The position numbers were made by a program, and so were the translations under genes. From Loxodes magnus (Eukaryota; Ciliophora; Karyorelictea; Loxodida; Loxodidae), in contig CAMPDV010000078.1 in assembly GCA_946699065.1 (NCBI GenBank), forward strand, positions 806,001-870,000: a stretch of 64,000 nucleotides of DNA. Direction: 5' to 3'. Shown one piece after another: positions 1-12,261 of this stretch. The notes below the pieces were generated by a model. The model saw only the letters and a list, made by a program, of their open reading frames with translations, was not told the DNA's origin and did no database searches. The first letter of the stretch is position 1, and every line of letters begins with the position of its first letter.

Positions 1-1090
1 TGTTTATTTAGATATTATGAATAAAATTTTATTATTAATGTCTCTTATTAAAATTAAATTATAAAGCACATATTTCTTTAATTTTTCTAAAAAGCACTAC
101 TATTTAACTTTTTAGATTTAGTGATTATAACTACAACTTCAATTGCTGCAATTTTTCTTATTTCAACAAAAGCCAGATAAGATAAAACTAATAGTTAAAT
201 TTATGATATTAGCTAAATATATGCTATTAGAGATAAATTTTAGATTTAATATCTTAATTAATTTTATACTAGCTGTAGATATTTAAATTACTATTATAGC
301 AGAAGGTTATATTTAAATATCACTTTAATATTAAATAGCTTATTATAACTTATTCTTAGTTTTAGGCTTAATAAAAGGCTAAATTAATATTTACATAAGC
401 TTAGCTAATTTAACTAAAATAACCTTTTACTTTTCTTCTTAATTTTCTAATTTATTACTTATCTAAGTTTTAATGCTATTATATAAGTAAAAAAATTAGA
501 TATTAATTTATAAATAGCAATATTAAATAAAGATATACATTAAAAATATTAATTATAAAGCATATAACAACAAAAGTCAAATTTTGTTAGCTAATTGAAG
601 AATATAAAAAACCTCAATAAAAGCTACATATTAGGTAATACGTTTAAAATCCATAAAATTAGCTGGGTATATTTAATAATTTCATAGAAAAGAATATGAC
701 AAATATATCAATAATAATTATAATTTTTAATTTAATAACTGATTGAAAACCAAAAGATATAATTTATTAAAATAAATTTAACTATATCTAAATTTATAAG
801 TACAAAGTACTTTCAATGTATCAAATTAAAATTTTAATTTTTTATACTATAAAATAAAATTATATAATCTCACTAAATTTTTGTTAGTTCTAATATAATA
901 TTAAATTTTGCTAATATTTTCTTTATTTTAGATTAAAAGAAATAGATGAAATCCTCAATAATATTATAAAATTTGTTTGGATTAAAAGTATTAATAAATA
1001 AATAATTATGATAAAATAAAAAATAAGTTAAATTTTAGAAATAATAAACATTTATTAATTTTATTAATTTTTAGAATCTATTTATTTATT
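1..1090. other. AT-rich stretch, no gene recognised
   Basis: Very A+T-rich sequence with no frame showing convincing protein composition on either strand. With no stop codons to break frames, an open frame here means nothing. I see no motif, tandem repeat or RNA gene. The first hairpin repeat follows at 1095. Confidence 0.5.
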
Positions 1091-1094
1091 TAAA

Positions 1095-1127
1095 AGAGCT
1101 GCGCACCAACGAGGTGCTACGCGCTCT
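1095..1127 (+). repeat. Dispersed hairpin repeat, copy A
   Basis: An imperfect stem-loop: AGAGC and GCTCT form the outer stem, with inner arms GCG/CGC and CACC/GGTG around loop AACGA. It is followed by TATAATCAAATTTATTTATT. Copies lie at 9255, 13484 (inverted) and 61591 (inverted). In all four the AT tail sits on the same side of the hairpin. It is the only GC-rich sequence for hundreds of bases. Confidence 0.8.
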
Positions 1128-1956
1128 ATAATCAAATTTATTTATTTATTAATTTTTAGAATAAATTAAGTGTTTTATTATAAATAAGAAAAGTTTATTA
1201 TATATTTAAAAGTATTTATAAATAATAGATATTATATGATAGACTATTATTATTCAAAATTAAATTAATTAAAAAAATAAAATAAAGATTAAATTTTCTA
1301 TCTATATTTACTTTATTTAAATTAAATTCTTTAATAAATCAAAATTTTTATATTCACTTTTTATACTTTTAAATTGTTGTTCTTTTCTTTTATATTTACC
1401 ATAAATCTTAAAAAGCATTTGATAACTTAATTTTATTTGTTCATTAAATCATTTCATTTATAATATAAAAATTATTATTCTAACTTTTTTCTTCACATAA
1501 GTTATTTTATCTATTCAAATAAAAAATTTATTTTAGATAAATAAAAAAATTTTGCATATATAAATTTATATTTATCTTTCTTTTTCTACTCTTTATTTTT
1601 CCAAATTCATAAAATTTTTATAGTTTTTTATTGGTTTTTATAAATTATATTTCTATATTTTTTCATAATTTATAAATAATCCTCTTAAATACTTTTCCTT
1701 CAATCATAATAATATTAATATTCTATAAATGCAAATAAAATATTCAAATATTATAAATAAATATTTTTAAAATATAAAGCTATTGGTTAATACTTCTAAT
1801 TATATTATAATTTAATTATTTTATTTCTCATTCTAATATTTTCATATTTTAGTGGGTTTAATTTGCTTAGAGTTCTCTATTTTAGACTAAGTTTTACTAT
1901 CTCTATTCTCTGAGTTTAAATAATATTCATTTGTTTATCTTTATTAATTATTAAAA

Positions 1957-3039
1957 ATGGAGTTTAATAACGGACAGCATCTTAGCAAGGCCGAAATTAA
2001 GAAGGCTAGAAGAAAAGCCAATCTAATTTAAAAGTAAAAAAATTAGGTCTTAGAATAATCAAGCTCTTCATCTCCTTCCTAGGGAAAGGGCATGGTTGAT
2101 CCAGAAACTTCTTCTTGAATAGAAAAAGAATAATTTGAAAAATTAAATAAAGCTATAATCAAACAAGAAGAAACTATCTGAAATCTGACAAATTAAATTC
2201 GAGAAATTCTTACTAACTACGAACAACTCAACCTTGAAATAGATTAACACAAGACAATATTAATAAATAATAAATAAATCACAAGATAATAAATTTGGTC
2301 CTAATCTTAACTGCCTCCTTCATCAGTTGTATCAATGTAGATTGAAGATCCTCAAAATAAATTAATAATCTCTCAATCCTAAGAAAAAATAACAGAATAA
2401 GAAAATAGTAAAGAAACAACCTAAATAAACAAAAGAATTAAAAACATTGAAAAAATTTTGAATATAAGAATTCAAAATAAAATAGAAAAAAAAAATGCTA
2501 ATACTGTTGATCATAATGACATATTCTAAGAAGATGTAAAAGTTTTTAAACCAAACAAAAAATTGAATAATAAAAAACATTAAGAATTTTATCAAGACTT
2601 TATGTAACAAAGGAAGGGATCTATAAAAGAAAAATATTTTAGAATTTAAGCACGGAATCTGTTCATGAGAATTGTCTTCTCAATAAAAAAGACCGTGGAA
2701 CCCAACCACGCAAAAAAATTGTGGCAGTTGCGACCATGTTTCAAGTCCTGTGATCGGTAAACAATTTTATTAACATTAAGAATTATTATTATTTTGAATA
2801 TTATCTTAATTAATTATCTCTTAAAAATTAAAATTAAAATTTATTTCTTTAAACTATTTACAATTAAAATTTTACAGGTTTTAATACTTTTATAGTTAAT
2901 TTAATAATATAAAAATAAAGAATCAACATTAGTAGTTTTATATTTAATTAAGCCTAAAATATGGGAGTTATAACCATATAAATCATAAAATAAATTAAGA
3001 TTAGAGAGTATAAAGCCTAAAATATAAAAAATATACTGA
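1957..3039 (+). CDS. Gag/ORF1-like coiled-coil protein (uncharacterised)
   Basis: The frame opens with ATG at 1957 and, with UAA/UAG read as Gln and UGA as Trp, runs with believable protein composition to about 2760. The start is basic (KKARRKANLIQKQK), then a Ser stretch, then Lys/Glu/Gln-rich helix likely to form coiled coil. The last good segment contains the motif KKLWQLRPCFKSC. After 2760 the sequence turns hydrophobic and very AT-rich; the first in-frame UGA I treat as an end is 3037-3039, but the true end is uncertain. Its layout (basic start, coiled coil, acidic MQIED-type linker) resembles the gag-like ORF at 63374, so a retroelement ORF1 is my best guess. No enzyme domain is visible. 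Confidence 0.5.
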
Positions 3040-4270
3040 CTGTAGAATATAACATTAGATTTATAAACTCTAAGAAATCTATTTAAAATTATAAATTATA
3101 AATATTTGTAGATAGCTACATTTTTAATAAATATTGTGAATATTTGCTTCTCCCAGTATTTAAATCAGAAAAATTAAAGTAGCCTTTAGGATTTAAAAAG
3201 CGAAAAGCTAATTTCAACTCATGATTCAAAAATTACGTTTAAAACTTTTATTTTCTTCTTTGCTGTAAAAATAACCTCAAATTATAATGATTATTAGTAT
3301 AAATAAGTTCTAAGATCCAAATATTTTAAATAATAACAATTATTTTTCTGAATAATAGTACTTAAATTTAAAATAATTATTCCTTTTATATTATAAAGGC
3401 TTTAATAAGAACTAAGTTGTAGAAAATAGATAAATCGATTCTTAAAGATATATCTAAATCATAAAAATTTTCAATAAAGCTTATCTAAGATTAAAATAAA
3501 CTAAATTGAAATTAAATAAATAAAAGAAATCTTAAACACTTACAAAAGCTTAAAGTTTTTATTTCTAGATTTTATAAAAAATTTTGGTAAAATAATGATA
3601 ATTTCGGAATAGCTTTTATTATTATTTCTCAAATTTAAAAGATTTTATTAATTATATTTTTATTCTATCTGGAAAAAATCGAAATTTAATAAAATAAATG
3701 TATGCATGAATTATGTTATAGAAACTAAAAATTAAAAAACCAATGAGAACACTGGCTGTAAGATTTTTTATTCCAAATATGATAATAAAAAAATGACTTT
3801 TATATGTTTCTTTAAATGAGATATTTTATTTTTAGCAATGCTTTTTCTAGATAAAAATTTTGACTAAACTCAAGTCATACGAATGCTTAAATTTAGAGTT
3901 TGATGAAATCATATTTACAATCGGTATCTAATGAAAATTCTTGAAATAGGGTTATATACATTTCATAAAGTTTTTACGATGATTTTTATATTAATTATGA
4001 TAAACCTTTGAGACTAATAAATTGCTTTCTAAGTTAATTATATCCTAAAAATAAAAATTTATAAAACAACAATCATTCTTTTTCAAACATCTTATAGATT
4101 TAACTCCAGATTAATGAAATAAAAATTCTATTTAAAATTTTAGATTTTAATAACTAAATACCTTAATTATTCTTTTAAAGCAATCTTAAGAATTTATTAC
4201 ATTCAGAATAATTTTTATAACTAAACTAAATTTATTTTCCTTTTTTAGCTGTGAAATATTAATTAATTAT
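3040..4270 (+). CDS. Possible exons of a membrane protein
   Basis: Several frames look coding in turn, suggesting exons joined by very short introns; a 14-nt GT-AG candidate lies near 3417-3430. The best segment (about 3690-4010, frame starting at 3601) has mixed polar residues followed by two hydrophobic stretches that could span a membrane (MTFICFFKWDILFLAMLFL and GLYTFHKVFTMIFILIMIN). It may continue the preceding ORF or be a separate, possibly decayed, gene. I recognise no family. Competing frames are nearly as good, so limits and product are weak. Confidence 0.3.
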
Positions 4271-4626
4271 ATATCTTAACTTAAACAATTATATCATCTT
4301 TCCTTTTATATATAATTTTAAAAAAAAGAGATAACTCTTTCCAAATTTAAAAATTATTATTTTATTTCACTTTTAATTACTTTATACCAGTTCTTATACT
4401 TTGTAAATTAAAAGCTTATTCTAATAATACTCTAATCTATTTTGATATAATTAGACTCTTTTATTATTAATCTAAATATAGTGATATTACCTTATAAAGT
4501 TTTCTACATTTTAAGAAATAAACAATTAATTATGAATATGTGATAAATTGGATCTTTATCATATTTATATTAGTATATCTAGTTTTTATCTCTTTGCTTT
4601 TATTTAGAAGGTAAATTTAATTCTAT

Positions 4627-7600
4627 TCATATAAGTAATTTTTAATTGATATACTTAAATTTCATATTACTAGCTTTATATTTTAGTCTTTATAACTAAA
4701 CAAATAAATAGAGGATTAAATAGAAACTAAACGCTCTTTAATGTTTTATTAATCCTTTTAATTTTCTTTATCTTCTTTTTCCATAATTTTATAAATGTAA
4801 TTTTTGTATAGCTTCTTTATAATTTGCTAGCATATAGAAAATTTATCCATAAACTAATAGAATATAAAAAGGCTTAAATAAATTTTAAATAAGTATTTAT
4901 ATCTAGGAGATCTTACTAACATCCAGTGATAGCTATTTATGACACCTGGGTTTAAAATTCTACTAGTCTGATTCTTCAAATCTCTCGACTATAGTGAATG
5001 ATCTATATTAGAAGATTTTTACTGCTTTAATTTTTTGTTGATTGTTATACTCTAACTTAAATTAGCTTACCCATCTTTTATGTACTTATCTGTGGCTATT
5101 ATGATTAAGTTTGCTTAGCTTTAGTAAACTCGACTAATTTTCTGAATTAGTGTCTATCTTCTAAGATACTATTTCTTATTCTTGAGAGCGTAAATCTTAG
5201 ATATAATCTCGAGTATTGATAGCTATTTAATAATAAGTCTACTTTTTTATAAAATCACTTAGCATATTAACATTTGCTGATAACCTTAATGAGAATCTAA
5301 ACCAGAGAGTGTTGTCTTTTACCTTTCTATATATTTAGGGAAATATTTATATAGAGCTATCAGAGTAATCACTATAATACAAAATTATCCAGAATATAGT
5401 AATAAAATTCAGGTTAGTTAATCTTGGCCCTCAATAAAAATGTGAAAAATTGAGGGAAAAAGACAAAATCACGAGACCGAAGTTACCAAACAAAAGATAG
5501 TTTACTCTTCCATAGTTATGAGGCTTTAGTTTATATGACAGGATAACAAACAAAATAAAAGTTATAGTAAATACTAATGAATGCACTTTCTTATTAAAAT
5601 AACCTAAAGACAAGTTAAGCAATGTTGCGCAACTTGTAAAAAAATTTAAAGAGTTATTAGGTTAATAGATTATCTAATTACACTCTCCAGTCACAACTAT
5701 TGTATTAAAGGTTTAAAAAAGATGATAGAAATTATAAAGAAAAACGAACAAATGGTTCCCAAAATTAGGTAGTTTAGGTGATCATTCTGCCAGCATAGAA
5801 TGTAACAATCCCGTTGTAAAAAACTTTCATTGAATTTAAAAATTCAGCTTTTATCAAAATCTAACGCTTCTACACATTTATAAATATCACTTATAGTAAA
5901 GATAACCGGTTTTAAGCTGACCTAACTTAGAATAAATAAAACGAAAAAATTAAATTTAAGTTATATATCTTATGAATAATATGTTCCATCGTACTTCTAA
6001 CTTTAGAAATATTCATATAAACCTATTGATTCATGTGACTGAAATAAAGATAACAAAGTAAAATACCTGACTGAATTATATAGCTCTTATATATTTAAGC
6101 TAGTAGAAATCAAACTTTAGAATTGAAATTATGTTTCACAAGTCTAAACTAACATATGACAAACTTGGACCAACAAAAAGAAACTAGCATTGTTAAATAA
6201 TAAATAGAACGTATTGCAATCCATCAGTAAAAATCATATATTTATTTTCTTTAATCTCTTCTATTACTAAGTTTCTCCAACTTCTATAACTTTCTAAAAG
6301 TAAAAGGCCTGATATAAAGACTCAGATTGAGTATGTTATATAAACTAAATCTTCTCCTTTGTGAAACGCTCGAATATCTCTTTTTCTAAAAGGACAATCT
6401 AATCTTCTATAGTCTTTAGGAATTACAATAGTTCTATCTCCTCATATTATTTACTTTCAAGCTATAGTACAACAGAACATGCTGAACAGAATGTTCATAT
6501 CTTCTAGTCTTTTCAAGTTTTATTTTAGTTGTCATTTCTTAGGTTTATTATATCATAAACTTTAAGATCTGGATCATTTAAGTTCTTTTCTATTTATATT
6601 TTTCCTTAAAATCTCAATATTTTGATAATCAATATGGATCATTTCCGAACACTTTTTAGTTTTATTTTCTTACGAGTCTCCAAATTCCCCTCTTTAAGAA
6701 GAAGGAGTGTATGGCAAAGATCATTTTATTACTTCTAAATTTTTTTCCAATTTTAGTTTGTATCTGTCTGTTATATTCATTCCGAAACAAACCATTCGTT
6801 CGCTAGCCAAACAAAATCTTCAGCTCTAGATTCAAAATCTTATAAATAGGGGAAAATAAATTCATATGTATCATATTAAAAGCAAACATATATTCAAATT
6901 CTTGCTTTACTCTCATAAAACTCTTTTACTTATGGCTTCCAATTTTCATCTTGATTATCTTGTTCATTTAGATGATATTATCTTAGGTTCTCAGGATTAG
7001 TTACTTCTATTCCTCATTTATAAGATTCTCTTATTATGCTCATTCCAAGGTTTTAACCTCATTTATTGGATTAATACAAAATGTCTATTTTCTTTCATTT
7101 TTAGATTTGAATTAATCTAATTTAAAGCTAAGACGTGCAAGCATCTAAATAGATTGCTCTAACAAAGGTAGGAAATCTTGCTTTATTAGATAAAATCTCG
7201 TTAGTTGTAACAGCTCCGACCACTAGAATATAGTTAATATGCTAGTATAAAAACTGAAATCAATTTGAAGTAATTCAAGATGTGTAAGGAGCTAACATTC
7301 CTACTCCATATTTATCCTTTTGATTCTAATACTACTATTCTACGTAATCTGGTTCGCTATTATACTAAGAACTCAATCAAAAAACTTTAAAGTAGTTAAA
7401 AAATTTTTAGAGACATATAATATAAATATAGACCTATGAACATTTGAATGTTATAATGTTTTATATCATTAAAATAATAGAAAACTTTTATCTCTAAAAC
7501 TATTTTTTAAACTATAAAGGATATTTGAATTTAAAATCTACTTTAGGACAAGATAAAAGGTTAATAAGCATAATAATCTTAAAATAATGATAACCACTAA

Positions 7601-7640
7601 AATTATTGATTCTAGTTTTAAACATACATTGTATAGAGTA
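4627..7640 (-). CDS. Receptor with ANF-type ligand-binding domain and seven-helix region
   Basis: Minus-strand gene. The N-terminal part (about 7300-6650) follows the class C GPCR / periplasmic-binding fold: TTNEILSNKARFPTFVRAIY, then IQKWKKIDILYQSNKWG, matching the usual Leu-Ser-x-Lys / Pro-x-Phe-x-Arg / Trp-x-x-Val pattern. Two of those tryptophans are UGA codons. A Cys-Pro-Phe / HKGE linker precedes the first membrane helix, and more hydrophobic segments follow to about 5450, with KPHNY between two of them. A polar cytoplasmic tail runs to UGA at 4627-4629. From about 6500 to the end one frame is continuous; upstream, short introns are likely (a 22-nt GT-AG candidate ends an exon near 6700). 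The start near 7640 is a guess. Paralogues: 35180-39234 and the fragment at 46780. The ligand is unknown. Confidence 0.65.
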
Positions 7641-8058
7641 TTTAATTAAAAATAAAAATTGAATTAGTAAGTTTAAAAATAAATGAAATTTAGGTTAAAG
7701 TTATTTTTTTTGTTTTAATTTTGTTTTAATTATTTTTAACTTTAGTACTAAATTTTTAAAATGTTAAATTTATTAGCAAATTATTTCTATAGAAAAGACT
7801 AAGCAAATTTCTTGGAGAAATTCTAAGATCAGTTATATAAATTTTATTGATAGATTTTTAATTTTTTATTTAAGTGGTTATACACTAACTAGCCTTAAAA
7901 CTTGCAATTTATTTCAGGAATATTGTTAATATTTTATACTTTAATTATCTTAAGATTCTTAGTCTAGCCATTTTGCTTAATATATTAAATTTTTTTTACC
8001 TATTCTTCTGCTTAGATGAATCAAGTTTTATTTTTTATCTATATATACTAACTAGTTT
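7641..8058. other. AT-rich spacer
   Basis: No convincing frame or repeat seen. It separates two minus-strand genes, so it should hold the promoter of the receptor gene and the 3' end of the 192-aa ORF. Confidence 0.4.
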
Positions 8059-8637
8059 TCATGGTTTTTGTTCTTCAGTTTCCATAATGTGTTCTCTTAA
8101 GTTTTGCTGATTGGATTAGCTTTTTTAGCTTTGGAGTATTTTCTCCATCTGAGTATTTTTTTCTTGTATTTTTAAATTTTTGAGTTTGTCTAGTTGAACT
8201 ACTTACGATAGAAGTTCCATAAAATGTCGATTTCCCTCTCCTAGTTAACCATTCTTAAATCCAGCGTATTTTAAAATCCATTATCTATAAGATCCGTCAG
8301 CTTCGTATTCTCCTTGCGGAGCTTCTTTTTCTCTTCCTGGAGGTTTAGTACCGCTTTGAAGAGCTATTATATGCTCATCAGGGTCAGAAGTATTAAACTC
8401 TTAAATCTCCTGTATAATGCGGAATTTACTTATTTTCTCGGCTTCTAATACGAAGTAGTTGTCATTATAGTGTGAGTTATTTTTTTAAGTTATTCTATTA
8501 TTATTAAAAAGAAGTTTAGTTAAAAGTAGAAGTGAGGTTTGAAGAAGTGGTATCTTGATTCCTCTCTTCTTTTTGGTTTTGGAAGAGGTGGTAAAGAAGC
8601 CTTTTCGAATACCTACCATTTTATATTTTTTATTCAT
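8059..8637 (-). CDS. 192-aa protein with C-terminal coiled coil (uncharacterised)
   Basis: A single uninterrupted frame runs from ATG at 8637 to UGA at 8059-8061, exactly 193 codons, with good composition throughout and no intron needed. The N-terminus is basic (about residues 13-30, many Lys/Arg). The middle is polar and Gly/Pro-containing (KPPGREKEAPQGEYEADGSY). The last 60 residues form a Leu/Gln/Lys heptad-like coiled coil ending in METEEQKP. A second Met at 8619 is an alternative start. I do not recognise a family. The layout is similar to the gag-like ORFs at 1957 and 63374, so a retroelement-derived ORF1 is possible. It is one of the clearest examples in the window of UAA/UAG as Gln with UGA as stop. 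Confidence 0.65.
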
Positions 8638-8786
8638 TCCAAATTTGCTTTTAACTTTTATTTAGATTAAATAAATGAAACCTACAAAAAAAATTACAAC
8701 AAACTCTAAAACATTCTTGAAAATGCCATAATCCTTCCAAACAAGAATTTAACCTATTATTATAAATTTTTTTAAAACCGCCATAG

Positions 8787-9062
8787 TTGTTAGAAGGTGA
8801 ACAACAAGGTCATCTTCACCAGAGGTTGGGGAAGTTAAGTACCCATAATCGACTTTATGTCTTTCTCTGCTTTGGTTTGGCCTCGAGACATAAGATTCTT
8901 AGACCTTCGACACTGGCTTGGCTTGGCTTGGCTTCGTTTATTTTTAATTCTGAAACGAAAAAGAAATAATATTGCGAGCTTCATCAGAGGTGGGGAATTT
9001 AAGTACCCATGATTGACACATGTCGTCCTCTGCTTTGGATACAATGAGACACAATCCTGCCA
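8787..9062. repeat. GC-richer island with an imperfect ~70-bp direct duplication
   Basis: Two related segments start near 8813 and 8981: each reads CAGAGGT, then GGGGAA and TTAAGTACCCAT, then a GAC/TGTC block and CTCTGCTTTGG. Between them sits a short (TTGGC)n run near 8918-8934. Base composition is well above the surroundings. Frames open under the standard code exist on both strands but resemble no protein. It may be a decayed repeat or an RNA gene; I cannot tell. Confidence 0.5.
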
Positions 9063-9102
9063 TGTCCTTGGATCTCCAGCAAGTATTAAAGATTACGAGT
9101 AT

Positions 9103-9240
9103 TCTAAAATTATATCAGTATTGAATATTTTTATCAGTACTGAATAATTATACCAGTATTGAACAAGGTTTATCAGTATTGAACAAGGTTTATCAGTATC
9201 TGATAATTTTATCAGTAACTAACATTCTTGTCAGTATGAA
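9103..9240. repeat. Minisatellite, ~20-bp unit
   Basis: Seven or so units of 19-20 bp, each ending in CAG and starting TAT or TAC; the best-preserved unit, TATTGAACAAGGTTTATCAG, occurs twice in a row. It ends just before hairpin copy B. Confidence 0.7.
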
Positions 9241-9254
9241 ACATTTTTTTTTAA

Positions 9255-9288
9255 AGAGCTGCGCACCAACGAGAGTGCTACGCGCTCT
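9255..9288 (+). repeat. Dispersed hairpin repeat, copy B
   Basis: Same stem-loop as copy A with one extra base in the loop arm (GAGAGTGC instead of GAGGTGC), followed by the same TATAATCAAATTTATTT tail. Together with the inverted copy at 13484 it brackets 4.2 kb containing the minus-strand RING/UBL gene, with both AT tails facing inward. Confidence 0.8.
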
Positions 9289-9677
9289 ATAATCAAATTT
9301 ATTTATTTATTTATCTAATATCTCACTTACACGAAAACTGGGCCACTAAAATACTCTTTTATAAAACTCTTGAAAAGTTAGCAACACGACTTTTATTATT
9401 GAACAAACTAAATTAAAACTTATCTAAATCATGCTATAAAATATGCACAAGTGAATATATTTTAATAGTAAAGTGAAAAAATAAAGTATTTATGAACCCA
9501 AAAGACAATTATAAATTAATTCATAAATTCCTAATATACTGTTAATTATTCTAAAAAATTATAATTGTTTAATCTTCCTTTTAGATCGCATCTTAAATGC
9601 AAATAATAAGATATAATTTTATATTTTTTTAATTAAATACAGTTTTAAATAAAATATTAAAGTAATTTGTGTTCTCA

Positions 9678-11922
9678 TCAATTGATCACTATCATAATGT
9701 AAATTGACCCTTACGTCCTGATTTCTAAAGACTTTACTTACCCCCTTATGATATTTTAAAATAATCATACATTCTATAACAATAATAAAGAATATTACTT
9801 TCTAATTAGAAAAATAGTTATAAATTATTACGATCTAAATAAATAATTATCCTATAACAATCTCTTACATGCTATTGATTAAATAGTTCCTTACGATCTA
9901 AATGGAACCTTTAACTGCAACTTACCGACTTAATTTTTCACTTTTAACTGCGACTTACACACTTAATTTTTACCTTTAAATGCATCTTACTAACTTTATT
10001 TTTCACCTTTAACTGAAACTTACTCTCTTCATTTTTCACCTTTAACTGTAACTTACTCTCTTCTTATTTTACCTTTGAATCGACTTACAATCAAGATTTT
10101 TCACCTTTTACTACAACTTACAAACTTCATTTTTCACCTTTAACTGCAACTTACATTCTTCATATTTCACCTTCAATTGTAACTTACCAACTTTTTCCCC
10201 CTTTAAATATAACTTACTCCCTTTATTTTTACCTTTAGCTGCAACTTACAATCTTCATTTTTAACCTTTAACTGCAACTTACATTCTTCATTTTTCATCT
10301 TTAACTGTAACTTACTATCTTTATTTTTATTTTTAAATGCAACTTACTATCTTCATTATTCACCTTTAACTGTAACTTACTTTCTATGTGTTAAGAATAT
10401 TTAAAATTAAACTTACTATTTATGTGTTAATAATTCTTAGAATTTTAAGCTTACAATCTTGATGTTAAAAATATTTAAAATTTCACTTTACTTACTATGT
10501 TTTAAACAAATTAAATGTAAACTTACCTGTATTTGATGAGAGATTTTAACTTACCTATATTAAATTAAGTGTAGAAATTTGCCATACTTCCTAACACGAT
10601 TGTTTAAAATTTTTATAATTACCTTCCTCTTTTAAAAATATTATTAATAATTACCACCTGAAATAAATAATTTAATTTTTAAAGAACTTACTCAATTGCA
10701 TTTGCAGTTAATCACCATTCACTATCTTAATCTAAGCTATTGTTTATTCATCCTCCAAGATTGTTTTAAAGATTCAGTTGCTCTTCAATAAGTCCAAGTA
10801 AGATGGTCATAACTGAGTTTATTAATAGATATATTGCTTTATCTACTTGATTGAAGTGTCTTATTTGACCTAGAGTTATAAAGTCTTCTTGGTAGGCGAT
10901 ACTATTGTTATGGAGATATTTTAATTCTAACTTTACTACTGATAGAGTTATTAAGTTTATTATAAAACTTAAAATCGTGTGCTTTATTATTACATTTGCT
11001 AATCTATTGTCTTTTTCAAATCTTAAGCTTATTTCTAATTGGAGGAAGATTAATTCTCTTACTCTTATTAATATTTTTGATTTTACTATTTAATTTATTC
11101 GATTGTCTTTTATAAATCTTAAACTTATTTCTGATAAGAGGATGATTATTTATCCTACTCTTATTAATACTTTAGATTTTACTATTTAAGCTAGTCTCTT
11201 TTCTAGATTGCTTTATTTTAAGACTTCAACAATTATATTTATAATAATTATAGCTAACTTGCTTACTCTTTTATAAACTCTTAATGCTTCTCTTATTATC
11301 TTTAACATTTTTATAACTTAATCTTACAATCGATGTTTTATTAGAAAATACTTAAGTTGTAACTAGCTAATTTGCTGTATTCTTGCTAAGCCTTTTATAA
11401 GACACTTTTGCCATTCTCAATCATTTTATTTTATTCTTATCTTGCAAGATCACCATATAAACTTTAAGATTTCAATTAACCTTATATCTCCATCAGATCA
11501 GTTATCTTCTTCTTTATCAAGGCCAACAAGCCCTACAAATTTTTTTATATATCGGAGCTGCTTGCTAGTAAATAACTTTCAAGATCCTTCATAAATTTGT
11601 TTATAATTTTGATTTTAACTTTTTTCAAGTTTAATATTTCTTAACTAAATTCCTTTTCTAAATTTTTTAGAGTATTTAAATCATTTTATAAGGATGATTA
11701 TTTAATACTTTATAATAAGCATTCATCAGTTTTTATCTTTGATGGATGTACTTGAGTATATTCCTTACAGCCAATTTTTACGCATTAGATTTAACTAGCA
11801 TTTAGAAAGTTATTTTGAATACATTCGTAGCACATTTAATGCTCACATGATAGAATCATTGGAACCTTCTTTAAATCATCAAAATCTCCGTTACAAGCTT
11901 CACACTTGTTGTTTATGGACAT
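9678..11922 (-). CDS. RING finger / coiled-coil / ubiquitin-like protein with a tail split by an intron ladder
   Basis: Probable E3 ubiquitin-ligase-type protein. ATG at 11922 opens a 1231-nt first exon (410 codons plus one base). Residues 7-52 form a RING with ligands C7, C10, C26, H28, C31, C34, C47, C52 (core ILSCEHQMCYEC). Residues about 75-325 are Gln/Lys/Leu-rich coiled coil with a repeated SSSYQKQ/SSSNQKQ motif. Residues about 336-410 match the ubiquitin fold: KTLQLQV, then SIKQIK, a P-x-x-L segment, LEDEQT and IVNGDQLQMQL. No UGA ends the frame here. Intron 1 starts at 10691, and the rest of the protein is encoded almost entirely by 3-nt exons, ending in KWGLIN and UGA at 9678-9680. 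Paralogue at 54302. Ligase activity is inferred from the RING. Confidence 0.85.
9689..10691 (-). repeat. Intron ladder: ~30 short GT-AG introns separated by 3-nt exons
   Basis: Read on the minus strand, the sequence is GTAAG...AG, three bases, GTAAG...AG, three bases, and so on for about 1 kb. The middle (about 9905-10385) is a 33-bp tandem repeat (GTAAGTTGCAGTTAAAG then GTGAAAAATGAAG, plus a variable triplet). The last seven introns (9689-9905) are unrelated in sequence yet keep the same spacing, so this is not simply a minisatellite. Joined triplets read in phase 1 give a tail ending YQKWGLIN and UGA. Oddities: one unit near 10090 has TG where AG is expected, and the first few units (10450-10660) do not all parse to 3-nt exons, some introns abutting directly. 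Confidence 0.75.
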
Positions 11923-12261
11923 TTCTACTATTTTATTATGAATTAAAACTTAAATACCATAAATAAACCCTTAACCATTACGTTTAATTTATTTAGATCT
12001 CATTAAAAAATAATTTTACATGAAATAGCAAAAAATAATTAAATGATTTAGCAATAAAATAATATAATTTAAAAATAAAAAAGTTATATCAGATAATTAA
12101 AAATTATAATCTATTTTATTTATTATTATTTTAATTACTTTAACTATAATTATAAAATATTTATTAACGCATAATAAATTGGAATTACTTGGACGAAAAA
12201 ACTATAAAAAATATGTATCTAACTTAGAAAGACCTAATATAAACATTTATAATAGGATCAG

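Noticed and set aside
2362..2610. Minus-strand hydrophobic ORF
   Set aside because: Complement of the Lys/Asn-rich coiled coil of the plus-strand ORF starting at 1957.
2690..2760. tRNA-like segment near GGAACCCAACCACG
   Set aside because: Does not fold into a cloverleaf and lies in a good coding frame.
8813..8935. 5S rRNA or snRNA gene
   Set aside because: TTAAGTACCCAT only superficially recalls 5S; the conserved 5S internal control boxes are absent.
9900..10400. Simple 33-bp minisatellite
   Set aside because: Downstream units of different sequence keep the GTAAG...AG plus 3 nt pattern, and the triplets encode a tail matching the paralogue.
10905..11093. Plus-strand 62-codon ORF
   Set aside because: Opposite strand of the coiled-coil region of the minus-strand RING/UBL gene.
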